Part shown: positions 1 to 9,995 of the stretch, one piece after another | How positions within the stretch are numbered: position 1 is the first letter of the stretch | Layout of the letters: every line of letters starts with the position of its first letter | Origin: Bacteroidota bacterium | Lineage (GTDB): Bacteria; Bacteroidota; Bacteroidia; UKL13-3 | DNA length: 64,000 nt | Direction of reading: 5' to 3' | Assembly (NCBI GenBank): GCA_025359805.1 | Contig: JANYDU010000046.1 | Location: 27,277-91,276 of the forward strand | The notes under the pieces: generated by a model | The model's input: only the letters and a program-made list of their open reading frames with translations | Told to the model about the DNA's origin: nothing | Database searches by the model: none | Translations under genes and position numbers: made by a program

Positions 1-762
1 TCTACAGATACTTTTCCAATTCAAACTTTATCGATTCCAGCAGCTGTTTCGTATAAAATTAATGATGGAAACTATACTGATATTGCTATTTCAAAATCAA
101 CTAATACAATACTTTCTATTCCAAAATCAACTACAGGTTTAAGTAATGATTATATTACCGATGCACATTTTTTTTGGGCATCAGAACAAAGTGGAAATCT
201 AATAGATTTATTTATGCAAAAAGGAACAGTACTTATCAAAGATGCCGATACATTAATTTCATGCAATTATCCAATTAACTTAGAATACATAAAAACCGGT
301 GCAAAAACGTATAAAGGATTTTGTGGCGATACAGGTTGGATTGATTTTCATACAGGCGAATACCCAATTATGTTTAGCAGTGATGGAGTATGGTTTGTAA
401 AATATAATACATCCACAAAAATTGCTTCCGTTTATTTTGCTAAAGCTGCAAATTTTAATATCGTTTTAGATGATACTAGAATCGGTATCAACGAACTTTT
501 TAAAGATAAAAATTATTTAACCGCTTACCCAAATCCCACTCATTCAATACTTCATTTTTCGTTAAGGGCTTCATCAAATCAAGATTTACAATTATCTCTT
601 TTTGATTTAACAGGGCGAGAGATTATTTCCGAAAAAATACCTGCTTTTAGCAATGAAAAATCTATTGATACTTCAGAATTAAATAATGGAATGTATTATG
701 CTGCACTTACGGATAGATACGGAAATAAAAGTTCAACTATTAAAATATGTATTGTAAAATAG
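1..762 (+). CDS. 3' part of a secreted T9SS cargo protein
   Basis: The frame is open from the first base, so the gene begins outside the window; about 253 codons are visible. The last ~80 residues form a type A T9SS C-terminal sorting domain: a YPNP motif (YPNPTHS) opens it, followed by a beta-rich stretch with the typical 'LFDLTGRE' and 'LNNGMYYAALTD' elements and a basic/hydrophobic end (IKICIVK). Such domains direct export across the outer membrane by the Por machinery and are removed or attached at the surface. Upstream of the domain the residues are Ser/Thr/Asn-rich and beta-like, with no catalytic motif I recognise. Function of the passenger is unknown. The gene lies upstream of, and is separated by a long non-coding stretch from, the ribosomal cluster. 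Confidence 0.85.
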   Translation, partial: STDTFPIQTLSIPAAVSYKINDGNYTDIAISKSTNTILSIPKSTTGLSNDYITDAHFFWASEQSGNLIDLFMQKGTVLIKDADTLISCNYPINLEYIKTGAKTYKGFCGDTGWIDFHTGEYPIMFSSDGVWFVKYNTSTKIASVYFAKAANFNIVLDDTRIGINELFKDKNYLTAYPNPTHSILHFSLRASSNQDLQLSLFDLTGREIISEKIPAFSNEKSIDTSELNNGMYYAALTDRYGNKSSTIKICIVK

Positions 763-922
763 AAAATCAAAGAAACTATTTTGTCTTTTCCATCATCATT
801 ATAACTAATGTCAAAAAAATATTTTTAGTAAAAAAAATCGAAATCAAGAATATCATTTTTCCGAAAAAACATCCTTTCATCAGTCCATATTTGAATATTT
901 CTTCAAAAGTTTTTCCAAATCC

Positions 923-952
923 TTGCTTGTTAAATAATCAATCCTATATTTG
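923..952 (+). promoter_or_regulatory. Upstream promoter (P1) of the rpsL operon
   Basis: TTG at 923-925 and TATATTTG at 945-952 match the Bacteroidetes -33/-7 consensus with a 19-base spacer. The -7 box runs straight into GCCACCCC, the same discriminator as in P2. It is 180 bases from the rpsL start, so a transcript from here would have a long leader. Confidence 0.5.
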
Positions 953-1062
953 CCACCCCAATTTCAGAACAATATTAGGTTCTATTGGCAAAGACTGATG
1001 GTTAAATTATCGCTTAGATTAACCCGCTCAGCAGTTAAATATTAAATATTTTTCTTCTGCGC

Positions 1063-1093
1063 TTGCTAAGCTAAATTATTCCCTCTACATTTG
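1063..1093 (+). promoter_or_regulatory. Proximal promoter (P2) of the rpsL operon
   Basis: TTG at 1063-1065, a 20-base spacer and TACATTTG at 1086-1093 match the Bacteroidetes consensus. The -7 box is followed by GCCACCCC, identical to P1. The predicted start of transcription is about 30 bases from the rpsL ATG, so this is the likely main promoter of the str-S10-spc-alpha cluster. Confidence 0.6.
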
Positions 1094-1131
1094 CCACCCC
1101 TAAAAAAACATTGGGTGTTTAAAGTATTGAT

Positions 1132-1548
1132 ATGCCAACCATACAACAACTAGTAAGAAAAGGTCGCACTGACAAAGCAAGCAAGAGTAAATCTCCTGCT
1201 TTAGATTCGTGCCCCCAACGCAGAGGTGTGTGTACTCGTGTTTACACAACCACACCTAAAAAACCTAACTCAGCTATGCGTAAAGTGGCTCGTGTTAGAT
1301 TAACTAACGGAAACGAAGTAAATGCCTACATACCTGGTGAAGGACATAATTTGCAAGAACACTCTATCGTATTAATTCGTGGAGGAAGGGTAAAAGATTT
1401 ACCTGGAGTTCGTTACCACATTGTACGTGGAGCACTGGATACATCAGGTGTTGAAGGACGTAACCAACGTAGATCAAAATACGGTACTAAAAAACCTAAA
1501 GCTGGAGCAGTTGCTGCTGATGCAAAAGGTAAACCTAAAAAGAAGTAA
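1132..1548 (+). CDS. rpsL: 30S ribosomal protein S12
   Basis: S12 sits at the decoding centre of the 30S subunit and affects accuracy and streptomycin response. The whole family pattern is present: [11 protein letters not shown] at the start, the TPKKPNSA loop (Lys43, Lys44) and [13 protein letters not shown] (Lys88, Asp89). The lysines at the classical streptomycin-resistance positions are wild type. At 138 residues it is longer than the roughly 124 of E. coli owing to a Lys/Ala-rich C-terminal tail, common in Bacteroidota. First gene of the cluster, 8 bases before rpsG, driven by the two promoters upstream. Confidence 0.98.
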   Translation: MPTIQQLVRKGRTDKASKSKSPALDSCPQRRGVCTRVYTTTPKKPNSAMRKVARVRLTNGNEVNAYIPGEGHNLQEHSIVLIRGGRVKDLPGVRYHIVRGALDTSGVEGRNQRRSKYGTKKPKAGAVAADAKGKPKKK

Positions 1549-1556
1549 CATAAGGT

Positions 1557-2027
1557 ATGAGAAAATCGAAACCTAAAAAAAGAATATTAGTTCCAGATCC
1601 AAAGTTTAATGATACTTTGGTTACACGTTTTGTAAACAACATGATGTGGAGCGGGAAAAAAAGTATCGCTTACGGAATTTTCTATGACGCTTTAGATAAA
1701 GTAGAAGCAAAAACTCAAGAGCGTGGATTAGATGTTTGGAAAAAAGCATTGAACAATATCATGCCTTCAGTAGAAGTAAAAGCAAGACGTGTTGGAGGTT
1801 CTACCTTTCAAATTCCAATTGAAGTACCTGCTGATAGAAAAGTTGCAGTTGGTATGAAATGGATGATTGATTATTCAAGAAAAAGAACAGAAAAAACAAT
1901 GTCTGATAAACTTGCCGGAGAAATTCTGTCAGCTTCAAAAAATGAAGGTGCTGCGGTAAAAAAACGTGAAGACACACATAAAATGGCAGAAGCGAATAAA
2001 GCTTTCTCTCACTTTAAATTAAGCTAA
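1557..2027 (+). CDS. rpsG: 30S ribosomal protein S7
   Basis: S7 binds the 3' major domain of 16S rRNA, starts assembly of the 30S head and lies near the exit site. The 156 residues match the usual length, with the basic N-terminus (MRKSKPKKR) and the conserved RRVGGSTFQIPIEV block at about residues 77-90. It lies 8 bases after rpsL and 27 before fusA, the standard str order. E. coli S7 represses its own operon; I see no evidence for or against that here. Confidence 0.98.
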   Translation: MRKSKPKKRILVPDPKFNDTLVTRFVNNMMWSGKKSIAYGIFYDALDKVEAKTQERGLDVWKKALNNIMPSVEVKARRVGGSTFQIPIEVPADRKVAVGMKWMIDYSRKRTEKTMSDKLAGEILSASKNEGAAVKKREDTHKMAEANKAFSHFKLS

Positions 2028-2054
2028 TAAATTAACACGAGGAACAATTAACAA

Positions 2055-4160
2055 ATGTCACGCGACTTAAAATATACAAGAAATATAGGTATTGCTGCTC
2101 ACATTGATGCGGGTAAAACCACTACAACTGAGCGTATTCTTTATTATGCTGGTGTAAACCACAAAATTGGAGAAGTTCATGATGGTGCGGCAACAATGGA
2201 TTGGATGGTTCAAGAGCAAGAACGTGGAATAACAATCACTTCTGCTGCTACAACTGTTTTCTGGAAATACCGCAATAACAATTATCATATTAATATTATT
2301 GATACTCCTGGTCACGTTGATTTTACTGTAGAAGTAAATCGCTCACTTCGTGTATTAGATGGTCTTGTATTTTTGTTTAGTGCTGTTGATGGTGTTGAAC
2401 CCCAATCAGAAACTAACTGGCGCTTAGCTAACAATTATAATGTTGCCCGTATCGGTTTCGTGAATAAAATGGATCGCTCTGGTGCCGACTTCTTAAATGT
2501 GGTTAAGCAAGTTCGTAGCATGTTAGGTAGTAATGCTATTCCACTTCAATTACCAATTGGTGCTGAAGATAATTTTGTTGGTGTGGTTGATTTAATCAAC
2601 TTCCGCGGAATGGTTTGGAATGAGGATGATAAAGGAATGACATATAAAGATGTGCCGATTCCTGCTGATATGGTTGAAGAAGCTACTGAGTGGAGAGAGA
2701 AGTTGTTGGAAGCTGTTTCTGAATATGATGACAAATTGATGGAAAAATTCTTTGAAGATCCTACATCAATTTCTGAACGCGAAATTTTAGATGCTTTGCG
2801 CAAAGCGACTATTGATATGAAAATTGTACCAATGTTATGTGGTTCTTCTTTCAAAAACAAAGGTGTACAAACCATGCTTGATTTGGTAATGGAAATTTTA
2901 CCAAGCCCACTCGACAAACAACACATAACAGGAATAAATCCTGATACCGAACAAGAAGTTACTCGTAAACCTGACTACAATGAACCTTTTGCTGCTTTAG
3001 CATTTAAAATTGCAACCGATCCATTTGTTGGTCGTTTAGCATTTATGCGTGCATATTCGGGTAAGCTTGATGCAGGTTCTTATGTACTAAATACCCGTAG
3101 TGGAAATAAAGAACGTATTTCACGTATATTCCAAATGCACGCTAATAAACAAAACCCTATCGATAGTTTAGGTGCTGGTGATATTGGTGCAGCTGTAGGG
3201 TTTAAAGATATCAAAACAGGTGATACTCTCTGTGATGAAAAGCACCCAATTGTGCTTGAAGCAATGGATTTCCCTGAGCCCGTTATTGGATTAGCTGTTG
3301 AGCCTAAAACTCAAGCTGATTCAGATAGATTAGGAATGTCTCTTGCTAAATTAGCTGAAGAAGATCCTACTTTCCGCGTAAAAACAGATGAAGAAACAGG
3401 ACAAACAGTAATCTCAGGAATGGGCGAACTTCATCTTGAAATTATCGTTGATCGTTTAAGACGTGAATTTAAAGTTGAATGTAACCAAGGAGCACCTCAA
3501 GTAGCTTATAAAGAAACAATCAAAAATTCTATTAATCACAGAGAACTCTACAAAAAGCAATCAGGTGGTAGAGGAAAATTTGCTGATATGACTTTTGAAC
3601 TTTCTCCTGTTGATGAAGGAAAAGAAGGTCTTCAGTTTATAAATGAAATTGTTGGTGGATCAATTCCTCGTGAATTTATTCCTTCAATCGAAAAAGGCTT
3701 TAAACAGGCTATGAGCAATGGTGTATTAGCAGGATATCCAGTTGATAGTTTGAAAGTTAGACTATATGATGGTTCATACCATGCAGTAGATTCGGATGCG
3801 ATGTCTTTTGAAATTGCAGCTAAAGTTGCATTCAAAGAAGCTTGTCGCAAAGCAAGTCCTGTATTACTTGAACCTATAATGAAAATTGAAGTGTTAACTC
3901 CAGAAGATTATATGGGTGACGTGATTGGAGATTTGAACAAAAGAAGAGGGCAATTAGAGGGAATGGATAGCAGAGCTGGTTCTCAGGTAATCAAAGCCAA
4001 AGTTCCACTATCTGAAATGTTTGGTTATGTAACTCAGTTACGTACTTTATCTTCAGGTCGTGCTTCAAGTACAATGGAATTTGATCACTATGCTGAGGCT
4101 CCAAAAAATGTAGCTGATGAAGTATTAGCAAAAGTAAACGGTAAAGCAGTAAAAGCTTAA
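2055..4160 (+). CDS. fusA: Translation elongation factor G
   Basis: EF-G is the GTPase that drives translocation and, with RRF, ribosome recycling. Its five-domain length (701 residues) is normal. GTPase motifs are all visible: AHIDAGKT (P-loop, residues 15-22), the RGIT switch I end (58-61), DTPGH (83-87) and NKMD (136-139). The C-terminal domain IV/V sequence is conserved. Weak purine-rich leader (gagga about 11 bases upstream). In this cluster it is followed directly by rpsJ: tuf, which lies here in many bacteria, is absent from the window. Confidence 0.98.
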   Translation: MSRDLKYTRNIGIAAHIDAGKTTTTERILYYAGVNHKIGEVHDGAATMDWMVQEQERGITITSAATTVFWKYRNNNYHINIIDTPGHVDFTVEVNRSLRVLDGLVFLFSAVDGVEPQSETNWRLANNYNVARIGFVNKMDRSGADFLNVVKQVRSMLGSNAIPLQLPIGAEDNFVGVVDLINFRGMVWNEDDKGMTYKDVPIPADMVEEATEWREKLLEAVSEYDDKLMEKFFEDPTSISEREILDALRKATIDMKIVPMLCGSSFKNKGVQTMLDLVMEILPSPLDKQHITGINPDTEQEVTRKPDYNEPFAALAFKIATDPFVGRLAFMRAYSGKLDAGSYVLNTRSGNKERISRIFQMHANKQNPIDSLGAGDIGAAVGFKDIKTGDTLCDEKHPIVLEAMDFPEPVIGLAVEPKTQADSDRLGMSLAKLAEEDPTFRVKTDEETGQTVISGMGELHLEIIVDRLRREFKVECNQGAPQVAYKETIKNSINHRELYKKQSGGRGKFADMTFELSPVDEGKEGLQFINEIVGGSIPREFIPSIEKGFKQAMSNGVLAGYPVDSLKVRLYDGSYHAVDSDAMSFEIAAKVAFKEACRKASPVLLEPIMKIEVLTPEDYMGDVIGDLNKRRGQLEGMDSRAGSQVIKAKVPLSEMFGYVTQLRTLSSGRASSTMEFDHYAEAPKNVADEVLAKVNGKAVKA

Positions 4161-4165
4161 ATAAA

Positions 4166-4474
4166 ATGGTTAATCAAAAAATCAGAATTAAATTAAAATC
4201 GTTCGATTACAATCTGGTTGATAAATCAGCTGAGAAGATTGTAAGAACTGTAAAATCAACAGGTGCAGTTGTGAGTGGACCAATTCCATTGCCCACACAC
4301 AAGCGTATCTACACGGTTTTGCGTTCACCGCACGTAAACAAAAAAGCAAGAGAGCAATTCCAACTCTGCTCTTATAAGAGAATTCTCGACATCTACAGTT
4401 CAACCGCAAAAACTGTTGATGCACTAATGAAATTAGAGTTGCCTAGCGGAGTTGATGTTGAAATTAAAGTTTGA
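4166..4474 (+). CDS. rpsJ: 30S ribosomal protein S10
   Basis: S10 is a head protein of the 30S subunit and, as NusE, a partner in transcription antitermination. The 102 residues include the hallmark GPIPLPTH motif near residues 38-45 and the conserved [13 protein letters not shown] block. It starts 5 bases after fusA, joining the str and S10 segments without a promoter or terminator between them. Confidence 0.98.
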   Translation: MVNQKIRIKLKSFDYNLVDKSAEKIVRTVKSTGAVVSGPIPLPTHKRIYTVLRSPHVNKKAREQFQLCSYKRILDIYSSTAKTVDALMKLELPSGVDVEIKV

Positions 4475-4483
4475 TAAAGAACT

Positions 4484-5101
4484 ATGTCAGGACTGATCGG
4501 AAAAAAAGTAGGTATGACCAGCATATTTGGTAAAGACGGTAAGCAATTAGCTTGTACGGTTATCGAAGCAGGACCTTGTGTTGTAACACAGGTTAAAACA
4601 TCTGAAAAAGATGGATACAAAGCTGTTCAAATCGCGTACGGAGAACGTAAGGAAAAAAATTCCCCCGCTGCGCTAAATGGTATTTATAAAAAGGCTAACA
4701 CAACGCCTAAATCTAAAATGGTTGAGTTCCAAGGATTCGAACAAGAACTTACTATTGGACAATCACTTACTGTTGACTTATTTGCCGAAGGTGAATTTGT
4801 TGATGTGGTTGGTACATCCAAAGGTAAAGGATTCCAAGGAGTTGTTAAACGTCATGGGTTTGGTGGCGTGGGAGGACAAACTCACGGACAACACAATCGT
4901 TTAAGAGCCCCAGGATCTTTAGGTGCATCTTCAGACCCTTCAAGAGTTATGAAAGGGATGAGAATGGCTGGTAGAATGGGTGGTGTTAGAGTGAAAAAAA
5001 CTAACCTTGAAATACTAAAAGTAATGAAAGACGAGAACCTGATAGTTATTAAAGGCAGCGTTCCTGGTCACAATGGTTCATTCGTTTATATTGAAAAATA
5101 A
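4484..5101 (+). CDS. rplC: 50S ribosomal protein L3
   Basis: L3 binds near the 3' end of 23S rRNA, starts 50S assembly and sends a loop towards the peptidyl-transferase centre. The 205 residues start with the typical [10 protein letters not shown] and carry the loop with [18 protein letters not shown] at about residues 127-144, then MAGRMGG. Spacing is 9 bases from rpsJ and 2 bases to rplD. Confidence 0.98.
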   Translation: MSGLIGKKVGMTSIFGKDGKQLACTVIEAGPCVVTQVKTSEKDGYKAVQIAYGERKEKNSPAALNGIYKKANTTPKSKMVEFQGFEQELTIGQSLTVDLFAEGEFVDVVGTSKGKGFQGVVKRHGFGGVGGQTHGQHNRLRAPGSLGASSDPSRVMKGMRMAGRMGGVRVKKTNLEILKVMKDENLIVIKGSVPGHNGSFVYIEK

Positions 5102-5103
5102 TC

Positions 5104-5739
5104 ATGGAATTAGCAATAATAAATACAAGCGGATCAGCAACTGGTAAAAAAGTGAATTTGAATGATGCCATTTATGGTATCGAACCAAATGATCACGCAA
5201 TATACCTTGATGTAAAGCAATTTTTGGCTAACCAACGCCAAGGAACTCATAGTTCACTCGAAAAAAGTACTATTAGTGGTTCTACAAAAAAACTTCACCG
5301 CCAAAAAGGTACTGGTGGTTCACGTAAAGGAAGTATCAAATCTGGTACTTTTGTGGGAGGTGCTCGAATACATGGTCCACATCCTCGTGATTACAGTTTT
5401 AAGTTGAACAAAAAATTAAAACAATTGGCTCGTAAGTCTGCTCTTGCATACAAAGCAAAAGATAACAGCATTACTATTTTGGAAAATTTCAATATGGATG
5501 AGCCAAAAACAAAAAATTATATTGACATGATGAATAACTTAAAATTTAGTAATGAAAAAACATTACTGGTAATAAGTGATTATAATGATAATATTTATAA
5601 ATCAAGCAGAAATCTAGCTAAGGCCAAAGTAATGACAGCAAAAGATCTCAATACATATGCGATTCTTAATGCCAGCAAACTTATCCTTACAGAAGGTTCT
5701 GTAGAAGTAATTGAAGAAATTTTAAATTCTGAAAAATGA
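5104..5739 (+). CDS. rplD: 50S ribosomal protein L4
   Basis: L4 lines the nascent peptide tunnel and binds 23S domain I. The 211-residue sequence has the conserved basic loop around KLHRQKGTGGSRKGS and GGARIHGPHPRDYS (residues ~63-98) that reaches into the tunnel; changes here can give macrolide resistance, and none is apparent by eye. It overlaps rplW by four bases (ATGA), implying coupled translation. E. coli L4 autoregulates its S10 operon; no equivalent leader is obvious here. Confidence 0.97.
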   Translation: MELAIINTSGSATGKKVNLNDAIYGIEPNDHAIYLDVKQFLANQRQGTHSSLEKSTISGSTKKLHRQKGTGGSRKGSIKSGTFVGGARIHGPHPRDYSFKLNKKLKQLARKSALAYKAKDNSITILENFNMDEPKTKNYIDMMNNLKFSNEKTLLVISDYNDNIYKSSRNLAKAKVMTAKDLNTYAILNASKLILTEGSVEVIEEILNSEK

Positions 5740-6026
5740 GTATTTTAAAGAAACCTTTAATAACTGAAAAGTCTACAGCTTCAGGAGAAAAGCTTGGTCA
5801 GATTGGATTTGTAGTTGATAATGAAGCTACAAAACCAGAGATCAAAAAAGCTATTGAAGATATGTATAAAGTAAGCGTGACCGGCATCAGCACAATGAAT
5901 TATGCTGGTAAAGCAAAATCACGTTCTACTAAAAAAGGACTTTTCTACGGCAGAAAACCTGCTTTCAAAAAAGCATTTGTAACACTAAAAGAAGGTCAAA
6001 CAATCGACTTCTTCCAAAACGTATAA
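5736..6026 (+). CDS. rplW: 50S ribosomal protein L23
   Basis: L23 sits at the tunnel exit and docks trigger factor and the signal recognition particle. The 96 residues begin with the family-typical SILKKPLITEKS and hold the basic hairpin KAKSRSTKKGLFYGRKPAFKK. The ATG overlaps the rplD stop by four bases; rplB follows after 6 bases. Confidence 0.97.
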   Translation: MSILKKPLITEKSTASGEKLGQIGFVVDNEATKPEIKKAIEDMYKVSVTGISTMNYAGKAKSRSTKKGLFYGRKPAFKKAFVTLKEGQTIDFFQNV

Positions 6027-6032
6027 CGAGAA

Positions 6033-6854
6033 ATGGGAATTAAGAAATTTAGACCAACCACCCCAGGCACAAGATTTAAATTGGCCAACACCTTCGAGGA
6101 GATTACAAAATCTACCCCAGAAAAGTCGTTGCTATTGCCTAAAACGCGTTCGGGTGGACGTAACGATACTGGTAAAATGACCATGAGATACATAGGTGGT
6201 GGTCACAAACAAATGTATCGTATAATCGATTTTAAACGTGATAAACATGTTCCTGCAACGGTTCACTCAATTGAGTATGATCCAAACAGAACTGCACGTA
6301 TTGCTTTACTTCACTACGTTGATGGTGAAAAAAGGTATATTATTGCTCCAGCAGGATTACAAGCTGGTCAAAAAGTAATGTCAGGTTCTGGTGCTGCTCC
6401 AGAAATTGGGAATGCTTTACCAATGACTGAAATTCCTTTAGGTACAGTTATTCACAATATTGAAATGCAGCCTGGACAAGGAGCCAAATTAGTTAGAAGT
6501 GCGGGTTCGTTTGCTCAATTGCTTAACCGTGATGGCAAATACGCTACTATCAAATTAGCATCTGGAGAGACTAGAATGATATTAAATACAGGTCTTGCAA
6601 CTATTGGTTCGGTTTCAAATCCTGACCATAACTTGGAGCGGAAAGGTAAAGCTGGTGCAAACCGTTGGAGAGGTCGCAGACCTAGAACACGTGCTGTAGC
6701 AATGAATCCTGTTGATCACCCAATGGGTGGTGGTGAAGGTAGAGCCTCTGGAGGTCATCCACGTTCACGCAAAGGACTAAAAGCTAAAGGTTACAAAACA
6801 CGTACACCTAAAAAGCATTCAAATAATTTCATCATTGAAAGACGTAAGAAGTAA
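6033..6854 (+). CDS. rplB: 50S ribosomal protein L2
   Basis: L2 is required for subunit joining and peptidyl transfer. The 273 residues match the family length. The most conserved region, [15 protein letters not shown] around residues 222-236, contains the functionally important histidine, and is followed by the SGGHPRS and basic C-terminus. Lies between rplW and rpsS in the normal S10 order. Confidence 0.98.
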   Translation: MGIKKFRPTTPGTRFKLANTFEEITKSTPEKSLLLPKTRSGGRNDTGKMTMRYIGGGHKQMYRIIDFKRDKHVPATVHSIEYDPNRTARIALLHYVDGEKRYIIAPAGLQAGQKVMSGSGAAPEIGNALPMTEIPLGTVIHNIEMQPGQGAKLVRSAGSFAQLLNRDGKYATIKLASGETRMILNTGLATIGSVSNPDHNLERKGKAGANRWRGRRPRTRAVAMNPVDHPMGGGEGRASGGHPRSRKGLKAKGYKTRTPKKHSNNFIIERRKK

Positions 6855-6863
6855 TAAATAGAT

Positions 6864-7133
6864 ATGGCTCGTTCGCTCAAAAAAGGACCGTTCATCGACA
6901 TTAAACTTGAGAAAAAAGTAAATGTTCTGAACGAATCTAAAAAGAAATCAGTGATCAAAACTTGGTCACGTAGATCAATGATAACACCTGATTTCGTTGG
7001 TCATACATTTGGTGTGCACAATGGAAACAAGTTTATCCCTGTGTATGTAACCGAAAATATGGTTGGTCACAAGTTGGGAGAATTTTCTCCAACCAGAACA
7101 TTTAGAAATCACCCTGTTAAAAAAGATGCATAA
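6864..7133 (+). CDS. rpsS: 30S ribosomal protein S19
   Basis: S19 is a head protein that touches the A-site finger bridge. The 89 residues open with [12 protein letters not shown] and carry TWSRRS and [15 protein letters not shown], all family hallmarks. Its stop and the rplV start share one base (TAATG), so the two are probably translationally coupled. Confidence 0.98.
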   Translation: MARSLKKGPFIDIKLEKKVNVLNESKKKSVIKTWSRRSMITPDFVGHTFGVHNGNKFIPVYVTENMVGHKLGEFSPTRTFRNHPVKKDA

Positions 7134-7519
7134 TGGAAGCAGTAGCGAAATTAAATAATTGCCCTACATCGCCTCGTAAGATGCGACTGATAGTTGATTT
7201 AATCAGAGGGAAAAAAGTGGAAGAAGCATTAAATACTTTGCGATTTAATAATCAAAAAGAAAGTGCACCAAGAGTTGAAAAACTACTCCTATCTGCAATT
7301 GCAAATTGGGGACAAAAAAACGAAGGTGCTCGTGTTGAAGATAGTAACTTGTATATAAAAACTATTTTTGTTGGAGGCGGTCCAATGTTAAAAAGAATTA
7401 TACCCGCCCCACAAGGAAGAGCTCATCGTGTGAGAAAACGCTCAAATCATGTTACTTTGATTATTGACAGCAAAGTTGCAAACGCTGAAGTTGAAACTGT
7501 AAATTCTAATAACGAATAA
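7133..7519 (+). CDS. rplV: 50S ribosomal protein L22
   Basis: L22 contacts all 23S domains and its long hairpin lines the peptide tunnel. The 128 residues include [21 protein letters not shown] near the start and the hairpin [22 protein letters not shown] at about residues 82-103. No deletion in the macrolide-sensitive loop is evident. Overlaps rpsS by one base; rpsC follows after 4 bases. Confidence 0.97.
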   Translation: MEAVAKLNNCPTSPRKMRLIVDLIRGKKVEEALNTLRFNNQKESAPRVEKLLLSAIANWGQKNEGARVEDSNLYIKTIFVGGGPMLKRIIPAPQGRAHRVRKRSNHVTLIIDSKVANAEVETVNSNNE

Positions 7520-7523
7520 TAGA

Positions 7524-8345
7524 ATGGGACAAAAAGTTAACCCGATAGCATTACGTTTAGGTATCATCAGAGGATGGGAATCTAATTGGTATGGAGGAAA
7601 AAATTTCTCTGAAAAACTCATCGAAGATGAAAAAATCAGAAAATATTTAAACGCCCGTATCACAAAAGGTGGAATAGCTAAGATTGTTATTGAAAGAACT
7701 ATCAAACGCATTATCATCACTGTTCATACCTCACGCCCAGGTATCGTAATTGGTAAAGCTGGTTCTGAAGTTGATAAGATTAAAGAAGAAATTAAAAAGC
7801 TAACAAAAAAGGATGTTCAAATCAATATTTTTGAAATTAAACGTCCTGAGTTAGATGCTCAGTTAGTAGGGCAAAATGTTGCGGGACAAATTGAAGCTCG
7901 TGTTTCATACAAACGCGCACTAAAAACTTCTATTGCCTCTACAATGAGAATGGGTGCTGAAGGAATTAAGATTATGATTTCTGGAAGATTAGGTGGCGCT
8001 GAAATGGCTCGTTCCGAATCCTACAAAGAAGGAAGAACTCCTTTGCATACTCTTCGTGCTGACATTGATTATGCAATAGTTGAAGCATTGACCGTATATG
8101 GTAAAATTGGAATTAAGGTGTGGATTTGTAAGGGTGAGATTTATGGAAAACGTGATCTTTCTCCTAATGTAGGGATGACAAGCCAAGATAAACCAGGAGT
8201 TGGACAAAGACCAAATGATGGAAGAGCTGATAGAGGAGATAGAAGACCAAGAGGAGGAAATGATAGAAGAGGCGGTAGTGGAGACAGAAAACCAGCAGGA
8301 GGATTAGGTGCAGGAGGAGATAAAAGACCAAGAAATAAAAAGTAA
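7524..8345 (+). CDS. rpsC: 30S ribosomal protein S3 with RG-rich tail
   Basis: S3 forms part of the mRNA entry tunnel and has helicase-associated function there. An N-terminal KH-type domain ([12 protein letters not shown], residues 74-84) is followed by the C-terminal S3 domain ([13 protein letters not shown], 153-165). The conserved body ends near residue 210; residues ~211-273 form an extra disordered tail rich in Gly, Arg and Asp with RGD/RGG-like units. E. coli S3 is 233 residues, so this tail is a real extension. Spacing of 28 bases to rplP. Confidence 0.97.
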   Translation: MGQKVNPIALRLGIIRGWESNWYGGKNFSEKLIEDEKIRKYLNARITKGGIAKIVIERTIKRIIITVHTSRPGIVIGKAGSEVDKIKEEIKKLTKKDVQINIFEIKRPELDAQLVGQNVAGQIEARVSYKRALKTSIASTMRMGAEGIKIMISGRLGGAEMARSESYKEGRTPLHTLRADIDYAIVEALTVYGKIGIKVWICKGEIYGKRDLSPNVGMTSQDKPGVGQRPNDGRADRGDRRPRGGNDRRGGSGDRKPAGGLGAGGDKRPRNKK

Positions 8346-8373
8346 CGAATCACTAATTATAAAACTGTAAGAA

Positions 8374-8793
8374 ATGTTACAGCCAAAAAGAACTAAATAT
8401 AGAAAAACACAAAAAGGGAGAGTTAAAGGTAACGCTACCCGTGGAGCTAACATTGCTTTCGGTTCATTTGGACTGAAATCAGTTGACGAAAGTTTCCTTA
8501 CATCAAAACAGCTTGAAGCTGCTCGTGTTGCATTAAACCGCTTCATGAAACGCGAAGGTCAAGTATGGATTCGTGTATTTCCTGATAAACCAATGACGAA
8601 AAAACCAGCAGAGGTTCGTATGGGAAAAGGTAAAGGAGCTCCTGAATATTGGGTAGCAGTTTGCAAACCCGGAACTATCATTTTTGAAGCTGATGGTGTA
8701 CCAATGAATGTTGCTAAAGAAGCAATGAGATTAGCTTCTCAAAAACTTCCTGTAATTACAAGATTTGTTGTTAAACCTGATTACACTGAATAA
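8374..8793 (+). CDS. rplP: 50S ribosomal protein L16
   Basis: L16 organises the A-site region of the 50S subunit. The 139 residues carry [16 protein letters not shown] at the start, the GSFGLKS segment, and [23 protein letters not shown] with the arginine that is hydroxylated in some bacteria. Family length is normal. Two bases separate it from rpmC. Confidence 0.98.
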   Translation: MLQPKRTKYRKTQKGRVKGNATRGANIAFGSFGLKSVDESFLTSKQLEAARVALNRFMKREGQVWIRVFPDKPMTKKPAEVRMGKGKGAPEYWVAVCKPGTIIFEADGVPMNVAKEAMRLASQKLPVITRFVVKPDYTE

Positions 8794-8795
8794 TC

Positions 8796-8999
8796 ATGAA
8801 AAACCCAGAAATTTTAGAGCTTTCAGATAAAGAATTGAACGCTCGTATTAAAGAAGAACGTACGATGTTGACCAAATTAATATTTGGTCATGCTGTATCA
8901 CCAATCGAAAATCCTAATAAGATTAAGATGAGCAAAAAACTTATCGCTCGTTTGCTCACTGAGCATAAAAAAAGAGTACTAGCAAACGTTCATAATTAA
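8796..8999 (+). CDS. rpmC: 50S ribosomal protein L29
   Basis: L29 is a small two-helix protein at the tunnel exit beside L23. The 67 residues begin with the helix ILELSDKELNARIKEER and end with KMSKKLIARLLTEHKKR, as expected. Position between rplP and rpsQ confirms the call. Confidence 0.96.
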   Translation: MKNPEILELSDKELNARIKEERTMLTKLIFGHAVSPIENPNKIKMSKKLIARLLTEHKKRVLANVHN

Positions 9000-9005
9000 A
9001 GAAAA

Positions 9006-9275
9006 ATGGAAGCAGTAACAATAGAAAGAAATTCGCGCAAAGTCATTATCGGTAAAGTAGTAAGCAATAAAATGCAAAAAACTATCGTGGTGTCTGTTGA
9101 ACGTAAAGTGATGCACCCTAAATATGGTAAGTTCATCAAAATGACTTCAAAGTTTAAGGCTCATGACGAGAAAAATGAATGTAACATTGACGATATCGTC
9201 AAAGTTATGGAGACTCGCCCTTTGAGTAAAGACAAAAGATGGAGATTAGTTGAAATAGTTGAAAAAGCTAAATAA
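9006..9275 (+). CDS. rpsQ: 30S ribosomal protein S17
   Basis: S17 is an early-assembly OB-fold protein binding the 5' domain of 16S rRNA. The 89 residues include [37 protein letters not shown] and [18 protein letters not shown], all conserved in the family. Two bases before rplN. Confidence 0.97.
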   Translation: MEAVTIERNSRKVIIGKVVSNKMQKTIVVSVERKVMHPKYGKFIKMTSKFKAHDEKNECNIDDIVKVMETRPLSKDKRWRLVEIVEKAK

Positions 9276-9277
9276 CA

Positions 9278-9646
9278 ATGATACAACAAGAAAGTAGATT
9301 AAAAGTAGCTGATAACAGCGGAGCAAAAGAAGTACTTTGTATTAGAGTGCTTGGCGGAACAGCAAGACGTTATGCTTCAGTTGGAGATAAAATAGTTGTT
9401 ACTGTAAAGTCAGCTATACCTTCTGGTGGTGTAAAAAAAGGGGCAGTTTCTAAAGCTGTTGTTGTTCGTACAAAAAAAGAAATTAGAAGAGCAGATGGCT
9501 CATACATTCGCTTTGATGATAACTCTTGTGTTTTATTAAATGCACAAGATGAGCCAAGAGCAACACGTATATTTGGTCCGGTTGCACGTGAACTTAGAGA
9601 AAAACAATTTATGAAAATTGTATCATTAGCACCTGAAGTATTATAA
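9278..9646 (+). CDS. rplN: 50S ribosomal protein L14
   Basis: L14 lies at the subunit interface and forms bridges with the 30S subunit. The 122 residues match the family exactly: [18 protein letters not shown] at the start, the GGVKKGAV basic segment and [12 protein letters not shown] near the end. Three bases before rplX. Confidence 0.98.
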   Translation: MIQQESRLKVADNSGAKEVLCIRVLGGTARRYASVGDKIVVTVKSAIPSGGVKKGAVSKAVVVRTKKEIRRADGSYIRFDDNSCVLLNAQDEPRATRIFGPVARELREKQFMKIVSLAPEVL

Positions 9647-9649
9647 ATC

Positions 9650-9988
9650 ATGGAAAGAAAATATAACAAACAGGCAAAGCTCCATATCAAAAAGGGAGAT
9701 ATGGTTCAGATAATTGCCGGTGATGATAAGGGTAAAAAAGGACGCGTTATAGAAGTTAAAAATACTGAAAAACGTGCCTTAGTGGAGGGCATTAACATTG
9801 TTAGCCGTCATACTAAACCTAATGCTCAAAACCAAAACGGAGGCATTATCAAAAAAGAAGCACCTGTTCATATCTCAAACTTAATGTTATTAGATAAAGC
9901 AGGTAATCCTACAAAAGTAGGTCGTAAAATAAATGAAGCAGGTAAACTGGTTCGTTTTGCTAAAAAATCGGGCGAATTAATTGATTAA
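9650..9988 (+). CDS. rplX: 50S ribosomal protein L24
   Basis: L24 starts 50S assembly and sits near the tunnel exit. An N-terminal KOW motif ([20 protein letters not shown], residues ~12-31) is followed by the conserved NIVSRHTKP and [14 protein letters not shown] segments. Length of 112 is normal for the phylum. The stop is 7 bases before the preferred rplE start. Confidence 0.97.
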   Translation: MERKYNKQAKLHIKKGDMVQIIAGDDKGKKGRVIEVKNTEKRALVEGINIVSRHTKPNAQNQNGGIIKKEAPVHISNLMLLDKAGNPTKVGRKINEAGKLVRFAKKSGELID

Positions 9989-9995
9989 TGAATAT

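Larger units (their letters stand above)
763..1131. other. Non-coding interval upstream of rpsL
   Basis: This 369-base stretch holds no convincing gene; a short frame through it (747-998) has a low-complexity Ile/Lys/Phe composition and is not supported. It contains two near-identical promoter-like elements (listed separately), at 923-952 and 1063-1093. I see no clear intrinsic terminator for the upstream gene. A short CACCC/GGGTG pairing (1095-1099 with 1113-1117) could form a weak hairpin at the very 5' end of the rpsL message. Confidence 0.6.

Noticed and set aside
747..998. Open frame of 83 codons upstream of rpsL
   Set aside because: Low-complexity Ile/Lys/Phe composition, overlaps the upstream stop and a promoter, no family resemblance.
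2067..8353. Several minus-strand open frames across fusA, rplC, rpsC and others
   Set aside because: They lie fully inside strongly conserved genes on the other strand and have shadow composition.
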